Notes: a model not told the origin generated them from the letters alone. Positions 35,883 to 45,409 are shown, numbered from the stretch's first letter. The stretch is 64,000 nucleotides of DNA from Chitinophagales bacterium (GCA_041392475.1 JAWKLZ010000001.1:2356001-2420000), one strand, 5' to 3'. Numbers and translations are program-made.

Positions 35883-36881
35883 TCAAAAAGCCAAGATTCT
35901 TTCTATCAACCAAAAAGCCGCCATAGTTCCAATCCCATAAGGCACAATTTTCCATGCCCACCGAGGAAGTTCTATACCCATTTTCAGCCAGATCCCTAAA
36001 ATCACTACACAGACTCCAATAAACATTAACTGGCCAATTTCCACCCCGACATTGAAGGTCAACAAGGCCAGAGGAATATTTTGCTGCGGAAAACCGATGG
36101 CAGACAATGCCCCTGCAAAACCAAATCCATGCAATAATCCAAATACAAACGCCACCAACCACGGATATTGTGCTGTCAAACTGTTTTTTCCCTCACGAAA
36201 ATACAAGTATTCCCTCGCCAAAAACACAATACTCAGCGCAATCACCGCCTCAATAGGTGCTTGCGGAACATGCACCCAACCCATTGAAGCCAATGCCAAA
36301 GTGATACTGTGAGCAACCGTGAAAGCGGTAATCGTTTTGACCAATGCACCCAAACTTTGCACCAGCAGCAGCAAACACAACACAAAAAGCAGATGGTCAA
36401 TTCCTAACAAAATATGCTCAATACCCAAACCTGTGTACAGTTGCACTACTTCCCACACATTCGGCTCTATCGGTATGATTTCCTGCGGCTTATCTGGCTG
36501 CAAAAGCAACGAATAAGAAGTCTGATTCGCCAAATTGATTTGTACCAACACATCCACTAAGGTCAATTCCAAACCTTCAATAGAAATGTTCTTCCCATTC
36601 AAAGAGCGTTCATAATTCCCTATATAGTGTCGAATATAGGCATCAGGCAAAAAGTTGTCAGTCGTTTGAATTAGTTCAAAACCATCGGGAAATAGTGGGG
36701 TAATTTTTGGAGTTTTGTCCCCAATCAGAGGAACTTTCCAAGTAATTTGGTAAAGGTCTGTCGAATCAGTATTTTGATTGATTTCGAGGTAAGCAGGGCG
36801 AATTTCGTGTGCTATTGAAGGATAAGACAGACACAGTAATAGGAAGACCAATGGGCAATACTGTAAGTACCTCTTTTTCAT
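35883..36881 (-). CDS. HupE/UreJ family membrane protein
   Basis: 332 aa. A signal peptide ('FLLLCLSYPSIAHEIRPAYLEI') precedes a periplasmic beta-rich domain of about 130 residues. The HupE/UreJ_2 membrane domain follows: 'GIEHILLGIDHLLFVLCLLLLV', 'TAFTVAHSITLALASMGWV' and 'FVFGLLHGFGFAGALSAIG'. His residues in HxxxGxDH and in FTVAHS are the metal-binding pattern of nickel/cobalt permeases. No urease or hydrogenase genes are nearby. The start overlaps the upstream PPIase gene's stop by 4 bp (ATGA), so the pair is translationally coupled. Confidence 0.85.
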   Translation of the reverse strand: MKKRYLQYCPLVFLLLCLSYPSIAHEIRPAYLEINQNTDSTDLYQITWKVPLIGDKTPKITPLFPDGFELIQTTDNFLPDAYIRHYIGNYERSLNGKNISIEGLELTLVDVLVQINLANQTSYSLLLQPDKPQEIIPIEPNVWEVVQLYTGLGIEHILLGIDHLLFVLCLLLLVQSLGALVKTITAFTVAHSITLALASMGWVHVPQAPIEAVIALSIVFLAREYLYFREGKNSLTAQYPWLVAFVFGLLHGFGFAGALSAIGFPQQNIPLALLTFNVGVEIGQLMFIGVCVVILGIWLKMGIELPRWAWKIVPYGIGTMAAFWLIERILAF

Positions 36882-37717
36882 TTCACCAAATTGTAAGTCA
36901 CCTGATATTTTTTCCGCAAATTCTGAAACAAGTCCTCTTGATACTTAAACTGTTCCGCCATTTTCCAATCCTCCAAAACCTGCGATTTTACCATTTCAAA
37001 AGGCTGCAAATCCGTTGTTTCAATAGCTGCAATATACACCAAGTGAATTCCATACCCCGATTGAATCGGTTCCATCCATCCTACTTCTTTTGCAGTAAAC
37101 AAAGTTTGGGTAAATTCCTGCCCCAATATCTGACGCACATCGTCCGCATCTTTTGCCGCAAAGTAAGATTGCAGGTGTGATTTATCTCCAATCTGTGCTT
37201 TACCTCCCCCTTCAAAAGATTGATTTAGAAGCACTTTCAAGGCATTTTGTGCATTTTCAAGCGGTTTTTCTCTCAAATCGGGATTGAAGTAAAACTGGTG
37301 GAAACTGATTTTCTTAGGGCTTTGATAGTTGTTGGGATGCGCCTCGTAAAATTGTAGCAACAAATCATCTGATGCTCTTTGTGGCGTAGTCAAATCCTTC
37401 ACCAAAAATTCATACTTTTGTTTGAGGCGACGGCGAATGATTTCATCATTGCGGTCTAAATTCATTCGCAAGGCTTCTCGATAAAATATTTCGGCCTTGA
37501 TTTCTGCTTCAATAAGGCTTTGAAGTGTGACACTGTCAGGCGGATAATTCCAATTTTGTTGATACGATTTCGCCAATCTATCTACATCACTCGCTTCTAT
37601 TATGATTTGATAATCCCCTGATTGTTCTTCATTTCTATTGAGAAAACCGTATAAAGCAAACAACAATCCGCCTAATAAAAGGAAGTGTAAAAGTGGATCT
37701 TTGAGTATTGTGGTCAT
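36878..37717 (-). CDS. Membrane-anchored peptidyl-prolyl isomerase (parvulin/SurA-like)
   Basis: 279 aa from the ATG at 37717 ('MTTILKDPLLHFLLLGGLLFAL'), which gives an N-terminal membrane anchor; the longer frame to 37813 overlaps the CAP gene and is rejected. A SurA-N-type helical region ('SLIEAEIKAEIFYREALRMNLDRNDEIIRRRLKQK') precedes a parvulin-like domain with 'VGWMEPIQSGYGIHLVYI'. It should fold or chaperone envelope proteins. The 4-bp overlap with the HupE-like gene suggests that its client may be the HupE periplasmic domain. Confidence 0.82.
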   Translation of the reverse strand: MTTILKDPLLHFLLLGGLLFALYGFLNRNEEQSGDYQIIIEASDVDRLAKSYQQNWNYPPDSVTLQSLIEAEIKAEIFYREALRMNLDRNDEIIRRRLKQKYEFLVKDLTTPQRASDDLLLQFYEAHPNNYQSPKKISFHQFYFNPDLREKPLENAQNALKVLLNQSFEGGGKAQIGDKSHLQSYFAAKDADDVRQILGQEFTQTLFTAKEVGWMEPIQSGYGIHLVYIAAIETTDLQPFEMVKSQVLEDWKMAEQFKYQEDLFQNLRKKYQVTYNLVK

Positions 37718-37751
37718 GGGGCGAAAATAAATAAAAATTGGTGAATCCTCA

Positions 37752-38387
37752 TTACTCAGGTGGCACTGCTCCAAAAACTTGAGTGACATATATTCCTTTC
37801 TCTCGACTATCATAGGCTGCAGCCGTTCCTACCCTAAAAAAAGATTCGTGCATCAAATTGTCGTAATGCCCTGGTGAACCTTTCCAATTTTGGGCAATTT
37901 CTTTGGCTGCTTCATTGTAGGTAGGGGTTTCTATATCAATTAGTTTCCCATTTTGTTTCACCAAAGTAAAACCCATAAACTGCAGATTTTCACCCACCAT
38001 TCGATGTGTGCAGTTATTGATTCGGGTACGTTCCATCACACTTTTCATATCTTTGTTTCTTTGTTCATGTGTGAGTTTACCTTGTTTCATCACATATTCA
38101 TTTTGAAGGATAGCTGCTTTGCGAAGGCAATTGTCTTTTTGTAAATCCACACGTCTTTTTTTGGCCCTCAAATTGTTGATTTCTTCATGCACCAAATCTT
38201 CCATCAATGAAATATCAAAATGATTGATATCAATGTTTTCGTTCGCCTTATTTCGGTCAATCGGTCTGCTAGGAGAAGTTTCGTTTTCTTCAATGGAGAC
38301 GGGGGGAGAAGGCGGATTTTTGTGCGTCAAAAAACAGGCATTCATCGCCACCAAAGCCAAGATGGTTGTAAGCAATTTCACAGTCAT
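37752..38387 (-). CDS. CAP (SCP/PR1) domain lipoprotein
   Basis: 211 aa. The N-terminus 'MTVKLLTTILALVAMNAC' has a lipobox-like Cys at 18, so an outer- or inner-membrane lipoprotein is likely. The CAP domain runs over about 70-205, with 'LVHEEINNLRAKKRRVDLQKDNCLRKAA', 'MVGENLQFMG', 'QNWKGSPGHYDNLMHESFFRVGTAAAYD' and 'YVTQVFG'. CAP proteins are extracellular and of varied, mostly unknown function. The spacing and lack of overlap make a link to the PPIase gene uncertain. Confidence 0.88.
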   Translation of the reverse strand: MTVKLLTTILALVAMNACFLTHKNPPSPPVSIEENETSPSRPIDRNKANENIDINHFDISLMEDLVHEEINNLRAKKRRVDLQKDNCLRKAAILQNEYVMKQGKLTHEQRNKDMKSVMERTRINNCTHRMVGENLQFMGFTLVKQNGKLIDIETPTYNEAAKEIAQNWKGSPGHYDNLMHESFFRVGTAAAYDSREKGIYVTQVFGAVPPE

Positions 38388-38409
38388 AAAAAGTAAGTAA
38401 AAATGAGAA

Positions 38410-39666
38410 TTAGAAAAATCGTTTCTTCATGCCCTCCACATCTATCAAAACCAACATCGTCAAAAGTAAAAATGGCAGGGCATTCGTCCTATAACGCACA
38501 ATTGCGCCCAAATTATCTACAATGAGTCCGACAAATATGTAAAAAGAAACACTAAAAAACAAAGCGAAATAAAAAATTGCCAATTCTCTGCCACTGGGAA
38601 ACTTATCCCTGAATAAAAGTGCAATTCCTATCAAGAGCAGAAAAGACCAGGTTTCAAGCACTGACACCCCCCGTCGAAACGAGTTAACATCGCCTAAGTG
38701 TGGACGACACAAGGTATTGTAAAAGGCCTTCGGCGAATGTTGAAGTAAACTCAATGCAGTAGGTTCTAGGATTGCAATATCTATGTCTGCGTCTCCAATG
38801 CTGTCTTCCACAAAATACTGCCTTGTATCTGCAATTTTCGCAAAAATATTGATGGGAGAATAAAAACTAATCAGTTGGGCAATCAACAACATCCCTACAT
38901 AAACGCCTAAATACTTAGCAAATATGTATTTGGGTCGGCGAAATGTCCAGTAACAAGCAATCATTGCAGGAATCAACAGTCCAATGGCATAAGGGCGCAA
39001 CATCGCCAAAAAAACCATATTGAAGAACAAAATCAACATTCTTTTGATATTGAAGCCGTTTTGTAATGACCGATGAAAATAATAAGTCATCAACCCCATA
39101 CAAAAAAAAGTGAGTCCGTCTTTGTGTATTCCTGAAGTCCAAAAAACGATGGAAGGGGTACAAAACAACAATATGGCAATTGGTGAAGCTTTGGTACTGA
39201 AATAAGCGGTAAAAGTTCGATAAAAACCAATGATGCCGATAAAGGACAAAAAAGCCCAAAAAACAACATGAACGCTGTAGTAATTTCCTGCAAACAATTG
39301 AATGAGTGCATCTATCCTCAAAACACTGTAGTACCGCCAATCTGTCCAACCAACAATCGCATCTATATAACCCGCTAAATAGTTGGGTATTGGACGATTG
39401 ATTGGGCCAAATACCAATTCGAGAAAATAAAGCGGATTCTCAAATAAGCTCGTATAGATGGTATGGCTATCCTTCAAAAAAGACCAGGTATCACCCCCAT
39501 TGTAGTAGTAGAGGTGTAAGTACCCATACAGACATCCTGCTGCAATTTTTAGCCAAAAAGCTGATAATAAGAATTTTGCAGGAATTTGACTATTTTTGAA
39601 GAAAGAAAACTTGGTGACAACAATACTTAACAAGCCTGTGTAAAAAAGAAAAAGAATTGACTCCAA
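38410..39666 (-). CDS. Polytopic membrane protein of unknown function
   Basis: 418 aa with about ten predicted transmembrane segments. The first luminal loop contains 'YYYNGGDTWSFLKDSHTIY', an acidic loop reminiscent of GT-C glycosyltransferases or polymerases. A conserved-looking block 'FCTPSIVFWTSGIHKDGLTFF' follows. I do not recognise a named family. A role in surface glycan assembly would fit the topology, but nothing nearby proves it. Confidence 0.7.
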   Translation of the reverse strand: MESILFLFYTGLLSIVVTKFSFFKNSQIPAKFLLSAFWLKIAAGCLYGYLHLYYYNGGDTWSFLKDSHTIYTSLFENPLYFLELVFGPINRPIPNYLAGYIDAIVGWTDWRYYSVLRIDALIQLFAGNYYSVHVVFWAFLSFIGIIGFYRTFTAYFSTKASPIAILLFCTPSIVFWTSGIHKDGLTFFCMGLMTYYFHRSLQNGFNIKRMLILFFNMVFLAMLRPYAIGLLIPAMIACYWTFRRPKYIFAKYLGVYVGMLLIAQLISFYSPINIFAKIADTRQYFVEDSIGDADIDIAILEPTALSLLQHSPKAFYNTLCRPHLGDVNSFRRGVSVLETWSFLLLIGIALLFRDKFPSGRELAIFYFALFFSVSFYIFVGLIVDNLGAIVRYRTNALPFLLLTMLVLIDVEGMKKRFF

Positions 39667-39752
39667 ACGTTAATTTTTGTCAAAGATAGAAATAACCCAT
39701 CGCATTTATTTTAATTTTGGTTGGGCTTCAATCTTCAATAAAAATTAATTTT

Positions 39753-39760
39753 TACCTTTG
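39753..39760 (+). promoter_or_regulatory. -7 box (TACCTTTG) immediately before lpxD
   Basis: A perfect Bacteroidota -7 element ends 4 nt before the lpxD ATG. No TTG at the right distance was found. If used, the transcript would start at or very near the start codon, giving an almost leaderless mRNA. Confidence 0.5.
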
Positions 39761-39764
39761 CACC

Positions 39765-40820
39765 ATGCAATTTACAGCACAACAATTGAGCATTTTGCTT
39801 AACGGAACAGTGGTTGGCGACCCAAACGTAACAGTTCACGATATAGCCAAAATTGAAGAGGCCAAAAAGGGACAGCTTAGTTTCATAGCTAATCCCAAGT
39901 ATGCCTCTTACCTTTATACGACTGAGGCTTCAATATTGATTGTGAACAATGATCTCATATTGGAAGCAGAAGTAGAAGCAACTTTAATCAAAGTTCCCAA
40001 TGCTTACACTGCTTTCACAACTCTCCTCGAAAAATATCAATCGACCATGCAACGCAAAGCAGGGATTGAAGCACCTTCCTATGTAGATGACTCTGCCACA
40101 ATTGGTGAAAACCCCTACATTGGAGCATTTGCGTATATCGGCAAAAATGTCCAGATTGGCAATAACGTTCAATTGTTTCCAAACACTTATATTGGTGACA
40201 ATGTGACGATTGATGACAATTCTGTACTCTATGCAGGTGTAAAAGTTTACCAAGATTGCGAAATCGGAAAGAATTGTATCATTCATGCCAATGCAGTGAT
40301 TGGAGCCGATGGATTTGGATTTGCACCACAAGCAGATGGTAGTTACCGCAAAATCCCACAATTGGGAAAGGTAATCATCAAAGACCATGTGGAAATTGGT
40401 GCAAATACGACAATTGACCGAGCGACAATGGGCGCAACACTCATCGAAGAAGGAGCAAAACTGGATAATCTCGTGCAAATTGCCCACAATGTGGTGATTG
40501 GAGCGCATACTGCTATTGCCTCACAATCAGGAGTTTCGGGAAGCACTAAGATTGGCAAACACTGTGTATTGGCTGGTCAAGTAGGTGTAGTAGGACATCT
40601 CAACATTGCGGATTACACTATCATTGGTGCACAGAGTGGTGTTAGCAATTCTGTTACGGAACCAAATACAACGGTATTGGGTTCACCTATCATGGATCAC
40701 CGACACGCTAGACGTGTATATGTGGTATATCGAAATTTACCAACTTTAGCAAAAAAGCTCAATGAACTTGAAAAAAAAATCAAAGAATTATCAGCTAATC
40801 TGGACAAAAGCCATCAATAA
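39765..40820 (+). CDS. lpxD: UDP-3-O-(3-hydroxyacyl)glucosamine N-acyltransferase LpxD
   Basis: 351 aa from the ATG at 39765, the normal LpxD start ('MQFTAQQLSILLNG'). The N-terminal uridine-binding domain is followed by a left-handed beta-helix of hexapeptide repeats ('IGKNVQIGNNVQLFPNTYIGDN'). The catalytic His lies in the helix ('AHNVVIGAHTAIASQSGVSGSTKIG'), and a C-terminal helix completes the trimer. It adds the N-linked hydroxyacyl chain in lipid A synthesis. Its stop codon abuts the lpxC-fabZ start (TAAATG), first in the lpxD-lpxC/fabZ-lpxA operon. Confidence 0.96.
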   Translation: MQFTAQQLSILLNGTVVGDPNVTVHDIAKIEEAKKGQLSFIANPKYASYLYTTEASILIVNNDLILEAEVEATLIKVPNAYTAFTTLLEKYQSTMQRKAGIEAPSYVDDSATIGENPYIGAFAYIGKNVQIGNNVQLFPNTYIGDNVTIDDNSVLYAGVKVYQDCEIGKNCIIHANAVIGADGFGFAPQADGSYRKIPQLGKVIIKDHVEIGANTTIDRATMGATLIEEGAKLDNLVQIAHNVVIGAHTAIASQSGVSGSTKIGKHCVLAGQVGVVGHLNIADYTIIGAQSGVSNSVTEPNTTVLGSPIMDHRHARRVYVVYRNLPTLAKKLNELEKKIKELSANLDKSHQ

Positions 40821-42218
40821 ATGACAAGTTTTCAACATACTATCCAAAAAGAAGTAAGCATTAGTGGAGTGGGCTTACACACAGGCGAGCAGGTAGAAAT
40901 GACATTCAAACCTGCTCCACCCGATTATGGTATTCGATTTCAGCGCATAGACTTGGAAAATCAACCCATTATTAAGGCAGATGCCGACTTTGTGACAGAT
41001 GTACAAAGAGGCACTACCTTAGAGCGCAATAAGGTAAAGATTAGCACAGTTGAACACGCTTTGGCGGCATTAGTGGGGCTTGAAATTGACAATGTGTTGA
41101 TTGAACTCAATAGCCAAGAAGTACCTATCATGGACGGCAGTTCACAACCTTTTGTGGCCGCACTCCTGGATGCTATTCCAACAAAACAAGATGCGAAAAA
41201 ACTGTTTTTCAACATCACCGAAAATATTTATTACAATGATGTAGAAAAAGATGTTGAAATGATGGTATTGCCTGCGGATGATTACCAAGTGACAGTGATG
41301 ATTGACTTCAATTCACCTGTATTGGGCAAACAACATGCAACTTTACAACAGTTGAAGGACTTTAAAGACGAAATATCATCGGCACGTACTTTCTGTTTTT
41401 TACACGAATTGGAGTTGCTCCTAAAAAATAATCTTATCAAAGGAGGTGACTTGAGCAATGCCATTGTGGTAGTAGATAGAGAAGTAGGAGATGAAGAATT
41501 GAACCGTTTGGCTACCTTATTCAACAAACCTTCGGTAAGAGTAAGACGGGAAGGGTATTTGAGCAATGTCGAACTACGACACAAAAACGAACCTGCTCGA
41601 CACAAATTATTGGATGTAGTGGGCGACTTGGCACTCATTGGAACACCTATCAAAGGACGGGTGATTGCCACAAAACCAGGTCATGCAACCAATATTGCAT
41701 TTGCTCAAAAAATAAAAAAATACATTAAGGAACACAAACATTTAATAGATGCGCCTGTTTATGACCCTAACATACCGCCACTTTACAATATTGAACAAAT
41801 AAAAGGTTTGTTGCCACACCGCTCTCCTTTTTTGTTGATAGACAAAATTATTGAGCTTACTAAGACAACCGTAATAGGGGTAAAGTGTGTTACATACAAT
41901 GAACCTTTTTTTAGGGGACACTTCCCTCATCAAGCTGTGATGCCGGGGGTATTAATTTTGGAGGCAATGGCCCAAACGGGTGGTATTTTGGTCTTGAATC
42001 AAGTACCTGATCCAGAAAACTATATTACCTATTTTCTAAAAATTGCAGAGGCAAGATTTAGAAATATGGTTGTTCCTGGTGACACTTTGGTCTTTAAAAT
42101 GGAACTTTTAGCTCCTATTCGAAGGGGATTGTGTGAAATGAAAGCAACGGCCTATGTTGGCAAAAAAATTGCAGCAGAAGCCCTTATGACCGCACAAGTA
42201 AGAAAACACGTTCAATAA
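40821..42218 (+). CDS. lpxC/fabZ: LpxC-FabZ fusion (lipid A deacetylase / hydroxyacyl-ACP dehydratase)
   Basis: 465 aa fusing two enzymes, as in other Bacteroidota. Residues 1-310 are LpxC, the zinc deacetylase of lipid A synthesis, with 'STVEHALAAL' (a zinc His), 'NEPARHKLLDVVGDLALIG' (further zinc and catalytic residues) and 'MDGSSQPFVAAL'. From about 320 comes FabZ, a hot-dog dehydratase, with 'LLPHRSPFLLIDKI' (catalytic His) and 'FRGHFPHQAVMPGVLILEAMAQTGG' (catalytic Glu). Both consume or make 3-hydroxyacyl-ACP-derived precursors. It directly follows lpxD and precedes lpxA by 44 bp. Confidence 0.96.
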   Translation: MTSFQHTIQKEVSISGVGLHTGEQVEMTFKPAPPDYGIRFQRIDLENQPIIKADADFVTDVQRGTTLERNKVKISTVEHALAALVGLEIDNVLIELNSQEVPIMDGSSQPFVAALLDAIPTKQDAKKLFFNITENIYYNDVEKDVEMMVLPADDYQVTVMIDFNSPVLGKQHATLQQLKDFKDEISSARTFCFLHELELLLKNNLIKGGDLSNAIVVVDREVGDEELNRLATLFNKPSVRVRREGYLSNVELRHKNEPARHKLLDVVGDLALIGTPIKGRVIATKPGHATNIAFAQKIKKYIKEHKHLIDAPVYDPNIPPLYNIEQIKGLLPHRSPFLLIDKIIELTKTTVIGVKCVTYNEPFFRGHFPHQAVMPGVLILEAMAQTGGILVLNQVPDPENYITYFLKIAEARFRNMVVPGDTLVFKMELLAPIRRGLCEMKATAYVGKKIAAEALMTAQVRKHVQ

Positions 42219-42262
42219 CATCCTATTGACTTAATTATTATTACTATCAATAATTTTCTATA

Positions 42263-43117
42263 ATGGCGAATATTTCGGATAAATCGGAAGTACATCCTGA
42301 TGCTAAGATTGGTAAAAATGTGACAATTGGTCCTTTCTGTTACATTGATGAGGGAGTTGAAATAGGTGAGGGCACTCGAATTGAACCTCATGTGACCATC
42401 TACAAAGGAGCTACTATTGGCAAACACTGTCACATTTTTCCGGGAGCAGTCATCGCAGCTATTCCCCAAGATTTGAAGTATGAAGGCGAAGAAACAACAG
42501 CTGAAATTGGGGACTACACCACTATTCGAGAGTATGTCACCATCAATAAAGGCACAGCTTATTCAGGAAAGACTGTCATCGGAAGCCACTGTTTGTTAAT
42601 GGCTTATGTCCACGTAGCACATGATTGCGTCTTAGGAAATCAAGTGATTTTAGCCAATGATGTGAACCTGGCGGGACATGTAGAAATAGAAGATTGGGCA
42701 ATTTTGGAAGGCACGGTTGCGGTGCAACAATTTATTCGCATTGGGCGACATAGTTTCATTGCAGGGGGGTCTTTGGTTCGCAAAAATGTGCCTCCTTATG
42801 TCAAGGCAGCTCGTGAACCTCTCGCTTATGCTGGAGTCAATTCTGTGGGTTTGATCCGACGTGGATTCAATGAAACAAGCATTAAGAACATTCAGGACAT
42901 TTACCGAGAAGTTTTTATTCGCCGACAAAACATTGCTACTGCTCTTGAGATAATTGAAAACGATCACCTTGATAGCGAAGAAAAAAAACACATTCTCAGT
43001 TTTATCCGCAACTCACCCAAAGGAATCATGAAAAGTTTTAATTCTCTTCTAAACGGTGCCAATACAAATGGCACGCATAGCAATACCAATGGGAAATTAA
43101 TGGAGAAGCTATCCTAA
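42263..43117 (+). CDS. lpxA: UDP-N-acetylglucosamine O-acyltransferase LpxA
   Basis: 284 aa. A left-handed beta-helix of hexapeptide repeats begins 'SEVHPDAKIGKNVTIGPFC'. The catalytic His is in 'LLMAYVHVAHDCVLGN', and 'VGLIRRGFNETSIKNIQ' is the LpxA C-terminal helix. It performs the first step of lipid A synthesis, transferring a 3-hydroxyacyl group to UDP-GlcNAc. The last ~20 residues ('NGANTNGTHSNTNGK') form an Asn/Thr-rich tail not normally present. The gene converges with the amidohydrolase gene with a 4-bp stop overlap. Confidence 0.95.
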   Translation: MANISDKSEVHPDAKIGKNVTIGPFCYIDEGVEIGEGTRIEPHVTIYKGATIGKHCHIFPGAVIAAIPQDLKYEGEETTAEIGDYTTIREYVTINKGTAYSGKTVIGSHCLLMAYVHVAHDCVLGNQVILANDVNLAGHVEIEDWAILEGTVAVQQFIRIGRHSFIAGGSLVRKNVPPYVKAAREPLAYAGVNSVGLIRRGFNETSIKNIQDIYREVFIRRQNIATALEIIENDHLDSEEKKHILSFIRNSPKGIMKSFNSLLNGANTNGTHSNTNGKLMEKLS

Positions 43118-43917
43118 TCAAACACAATTCCCAAAAATTGACTTAAATTCCTCCATGCGATGTTTTCCTGTTTTTGAAGTGGAACACCTGCTGCAAAATG
43201 TTCAAAGCGTTGACGGGTATGCTGCAAAGTGTACTCAGGAAAATCGGAACCTATACAAATTCGTTGGTCAAAGTGTTGGAATAGAAACTGCAAATCTACA
43301 TCTACTGAACTATTCGAGTATTTTTGGAGGGTAAGGGATAGATCCAACAGCAAGTTGCCATTGAAGCGTACTAATTCTGCATACTTCAATATCTGAATAT
43401 CCCCTCCATGCACCAAAACCACCTTTGTATCAAGACTTTGTTTCAAAATATTCACCAGACCGTAAAATGGATCTTGGCTTGGGTAATTCTTCAAATGCGT
43501 GTGCATATAGGTGCACCAAAAGACCACCAAATTTTGTTTTGCCGCTTCTTGCAATGTTTTGACCAAAATAGGTTCATGTCCAACCAAGTTTAGATTTGAA
43601 AACCTCGGATGAATTTTGATACCTTTGAATCCCATTGCAGCAATTTCGGCAAGTTCTTTGGCGATAAAGGGTGTTGCAGGCGGCTGAAATCCTGCAATAG
43701 GTATCAAATTGGCATATTTGTCGCATTGCTTCAAAAAAGCACCATGTTCATAGCCTTCTATATTCGCCATACCAATGGCACACGCTGCTTTGAAGTTGAC
43801 ATCCGTCATAGATTTTTGCAAGGCTTCAAAACTTGCATCTATTGACTTTTTGTCCAGCCATTTAGCAGTTAAAGTTGGATGTGCTAAAGAATCAAATAAT
43901 GGAATAGAAGGAGTCAT
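43114..43917 (-). CDS. Amidohydrolase-family (TIM-barrel) metal-dependent hydrolase
   Basis: 267 aa. It shows amidohydrolase_2-like elements: 'MGFKGIKIHPRFSNLNL' (barrel Lys and His), 'LVVFWCTYMHTH', 'VVLVHGGDI' and 'RICIGSDFPEY' (the final metal Asp). The N-terminal HxH metal motif appears only as 'DSLAHPTL', so metal binding may be reduced. The substrate is unknown. The stop overlaps that of lpxA by 4 bp in convergent orientation. Confidence 0.8.
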   Translation of the reverse strand: MTPSIPLFDSLAHPTLTAKWLDKKSIDASFEALQKSMTDVNFKAACAIGMANIEGYEHGAFLKQCDKYANLIPIAGFQPPATPFIAKELAEIAAMGFKGIKIHPRFSNLNLVGHEPILVKTLQEAAKQNLVVFWCTYMHTHLKNYPSQDPFYGLVNILKQSLDTKVVLVHGGDIQILKYAELVRFNGNLLLDLSLTLQKYSNSSVDVDLQFLFQHFDQRICIGSDFPEYTLQHTRQRFEHFAAGVPLQKQENIAWRNLSQFLGIVFD

Positions 43918-43937
43918 TGGGTTGATTTTATTTTTGA

Positions 43938-44067
43938 CTCATAGATATTTTTAGTGGAGTAGTTAAAGACTTTTGTAGTTTCCTTTTGAGAACATACTGA
44001 TTTTCAAACATTCCATATCTTTAAGAATAAACTACAAAAGTCTCATTCCACTAAAATCTTCGATGAG
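43938..44067. repeat. Palindromic repeat family P, copy 5 (complete)
   Basis: Inner arms 'gacttttgtagttt' (43968-43981) and 'aaactacaaaagtc' (44029-44042). Outer arms 'ctcatagatatttttagtgg' and 'ccactaaaatcttcgatgag' make a palindrome of about 130 bp. Its reverse complement matches copy 6 at 56.6 kb almost base for base over the core. It lies between divergently transcribed genes. Confidence 0.88.
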
Positions 44068-44228
44068 CCTTATTTTTTTGTAAATCTACGGCAAAAGTAA
44101 TTTTAAAACCATTACCTTTTTAATTTTGTAGTTTTAAATATTTTATCATAAGAACGCTTCAAAATTAATTTTATAAAAAGCTGATTTTGAAGTGTAATTT
44201 TTATTTTCATTTTAATTTGTTCCACACC

Positions 44229-45185
44229 ATGTTAGATGTATTAATTGTAGGTGCAGGCCCTATTGGCCTGGCTTGTGGCATTGAAGCCCAAAAAGCAGGA
44301 CTGGAGTATCTGATTGTAGAAAAAGGGGTTTTGGTCAATTCTATTTACAATTATCCCAGTAACATGACCTTTTTTTCGACCTCCGAACGCTTGGAAATTG
44401 GTGGCGTTCCGTTCATTTCACACCTACCCAAACCGACCCGACCCGAAGCATTGGAGTATTATAGAAGGGTGGCTATGAGTTGGAAATTGAAGGTAAATTT
44501 ATATGAAAAGGTAGAAAACATTGTGAAACAATCAGATATTTTTCATATTGAAACTTCAAGAGGTGTCTATACTTCAAAGGCCATAGTTGTGGCAACTGGA
44601 TTTTATGACATTCCCAACCTAATTGGTGTGAAAGGTGAAGATTTGCCGAAAGTGCGCCATTATTATACAGAGCCTCACCCCTATTTTGGGCAGAAAATTG
44701 CAGTGATTGGGGCTGCAAATTCGGCAGTTGATGTGGCTTTGGAAACCTATCGAAAGGGTGCAGATGTGACGATGGTGATATTGGAAGATGGCATTTTGCC
44801 TACGGTGAAATATTGGGTGCGTCCCGACATCGAAAACCGCATCAAGGAAGGCACAATTAAGGCTCACTTCAATTCTGAAATAACAGCGATTTATCCCAGA
44901 CACATTGAAGTAAAAACGCCCGAAGGTACGATTACACTCGAAAATGATTTTGTGTTGGCAATGACTGGCTACAAACCCAATTTTGCTTTTTTAGAAATGT
45001 TGGGCGTTGAATTTCAAGAAGATGAGTACAAAACTCCTCATTACAATACCGACACACAAGAATCGAATGTAAAAAACGTTTATTTAGCGGGGGTTGTATG
45101 TGGAGGTTACAAAACGAATAAGTGGTTTATCGAAAATTCGCGTATTCATGCTGAGACAATTGTTGCAGATCTAAAGAATAAATAA
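44229..45185 (+). CDS. YpdA-type NAD(P)/FAD-dependent disulfide reductase
   Basis: 318 aa from the ATG at 44229; an upstream TTG start adds 14 unconserved residues. The FAD motif is 'VLIVGAGPIGLACGIEAQKAGLEYLIVEKG'. 'NYPSNMTFFSTSERLEIGGVPF' is characteristic of YpdA, and 'KIAVIGAANSAVDVALETYRKGADVTMV' is the NAD(P) site. 'NVYLAGVVCGGYKTNKWFIENSR' is the C-terminal FAD contact. In Firmicutes YpdA reduces bacillithiol disulfide; Bacteroidota homologues may serve bacillithiol or another thiol. There is no CxxC motif, as in the family. Confidence 0.88.
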   Translation: MLDVLIVGAGPIGLACGIEAQKAGLEYLIVEKGVLVNSIYNYPSNMTFFSTSERLEIGGVPFISHLPKPTRPEALEYYRRVAMSWKLKVNLYEKVENIVKQSDIFHIETSRGVYTSKAIVVATGFYDIPNLIGVKGEDLPKVRHYYTEPHPYFGQKIAVIGAANSAVDVALETYRKGADVTMVILEDGILPTVKYWVRPDIENRIKEGTIKAHFNSEITAIYPRHIEVKTPEGTITLENDFVLAMTGYKPNFAFLEMLGVEFQEDEYKTPHYNTDTQESNVKNVYLAGVVCGGYKTNKWFIENSRIHAETIVADLKNK

Positions 45186-45409
45186 TTCCTTACTAAAACC
45201 CCTATTTCAGTTTGTACTTTTATTTTTAGAAAAAAGGGAATTTATGTCGGAAGAAAGGGACTCCTTTCGTCTAATAGATACGAATGAAACTATCAATCCT
45301 TTTGGGTACGGTAATTTGGATATACTTGGTGTGTATAAAATGACCAAACCAAAAATTTGAAATTCACAATTGCAACCATATATTATGAATTTATAAATTC
45401 TACTCACAA

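Noticed and set aside
37718..37813. Upstream start for the PPIase gene
   Set aside because: It would overlap the CAP-domain gene and place 32 hydrophilic residues ahead of the membrane anchor.
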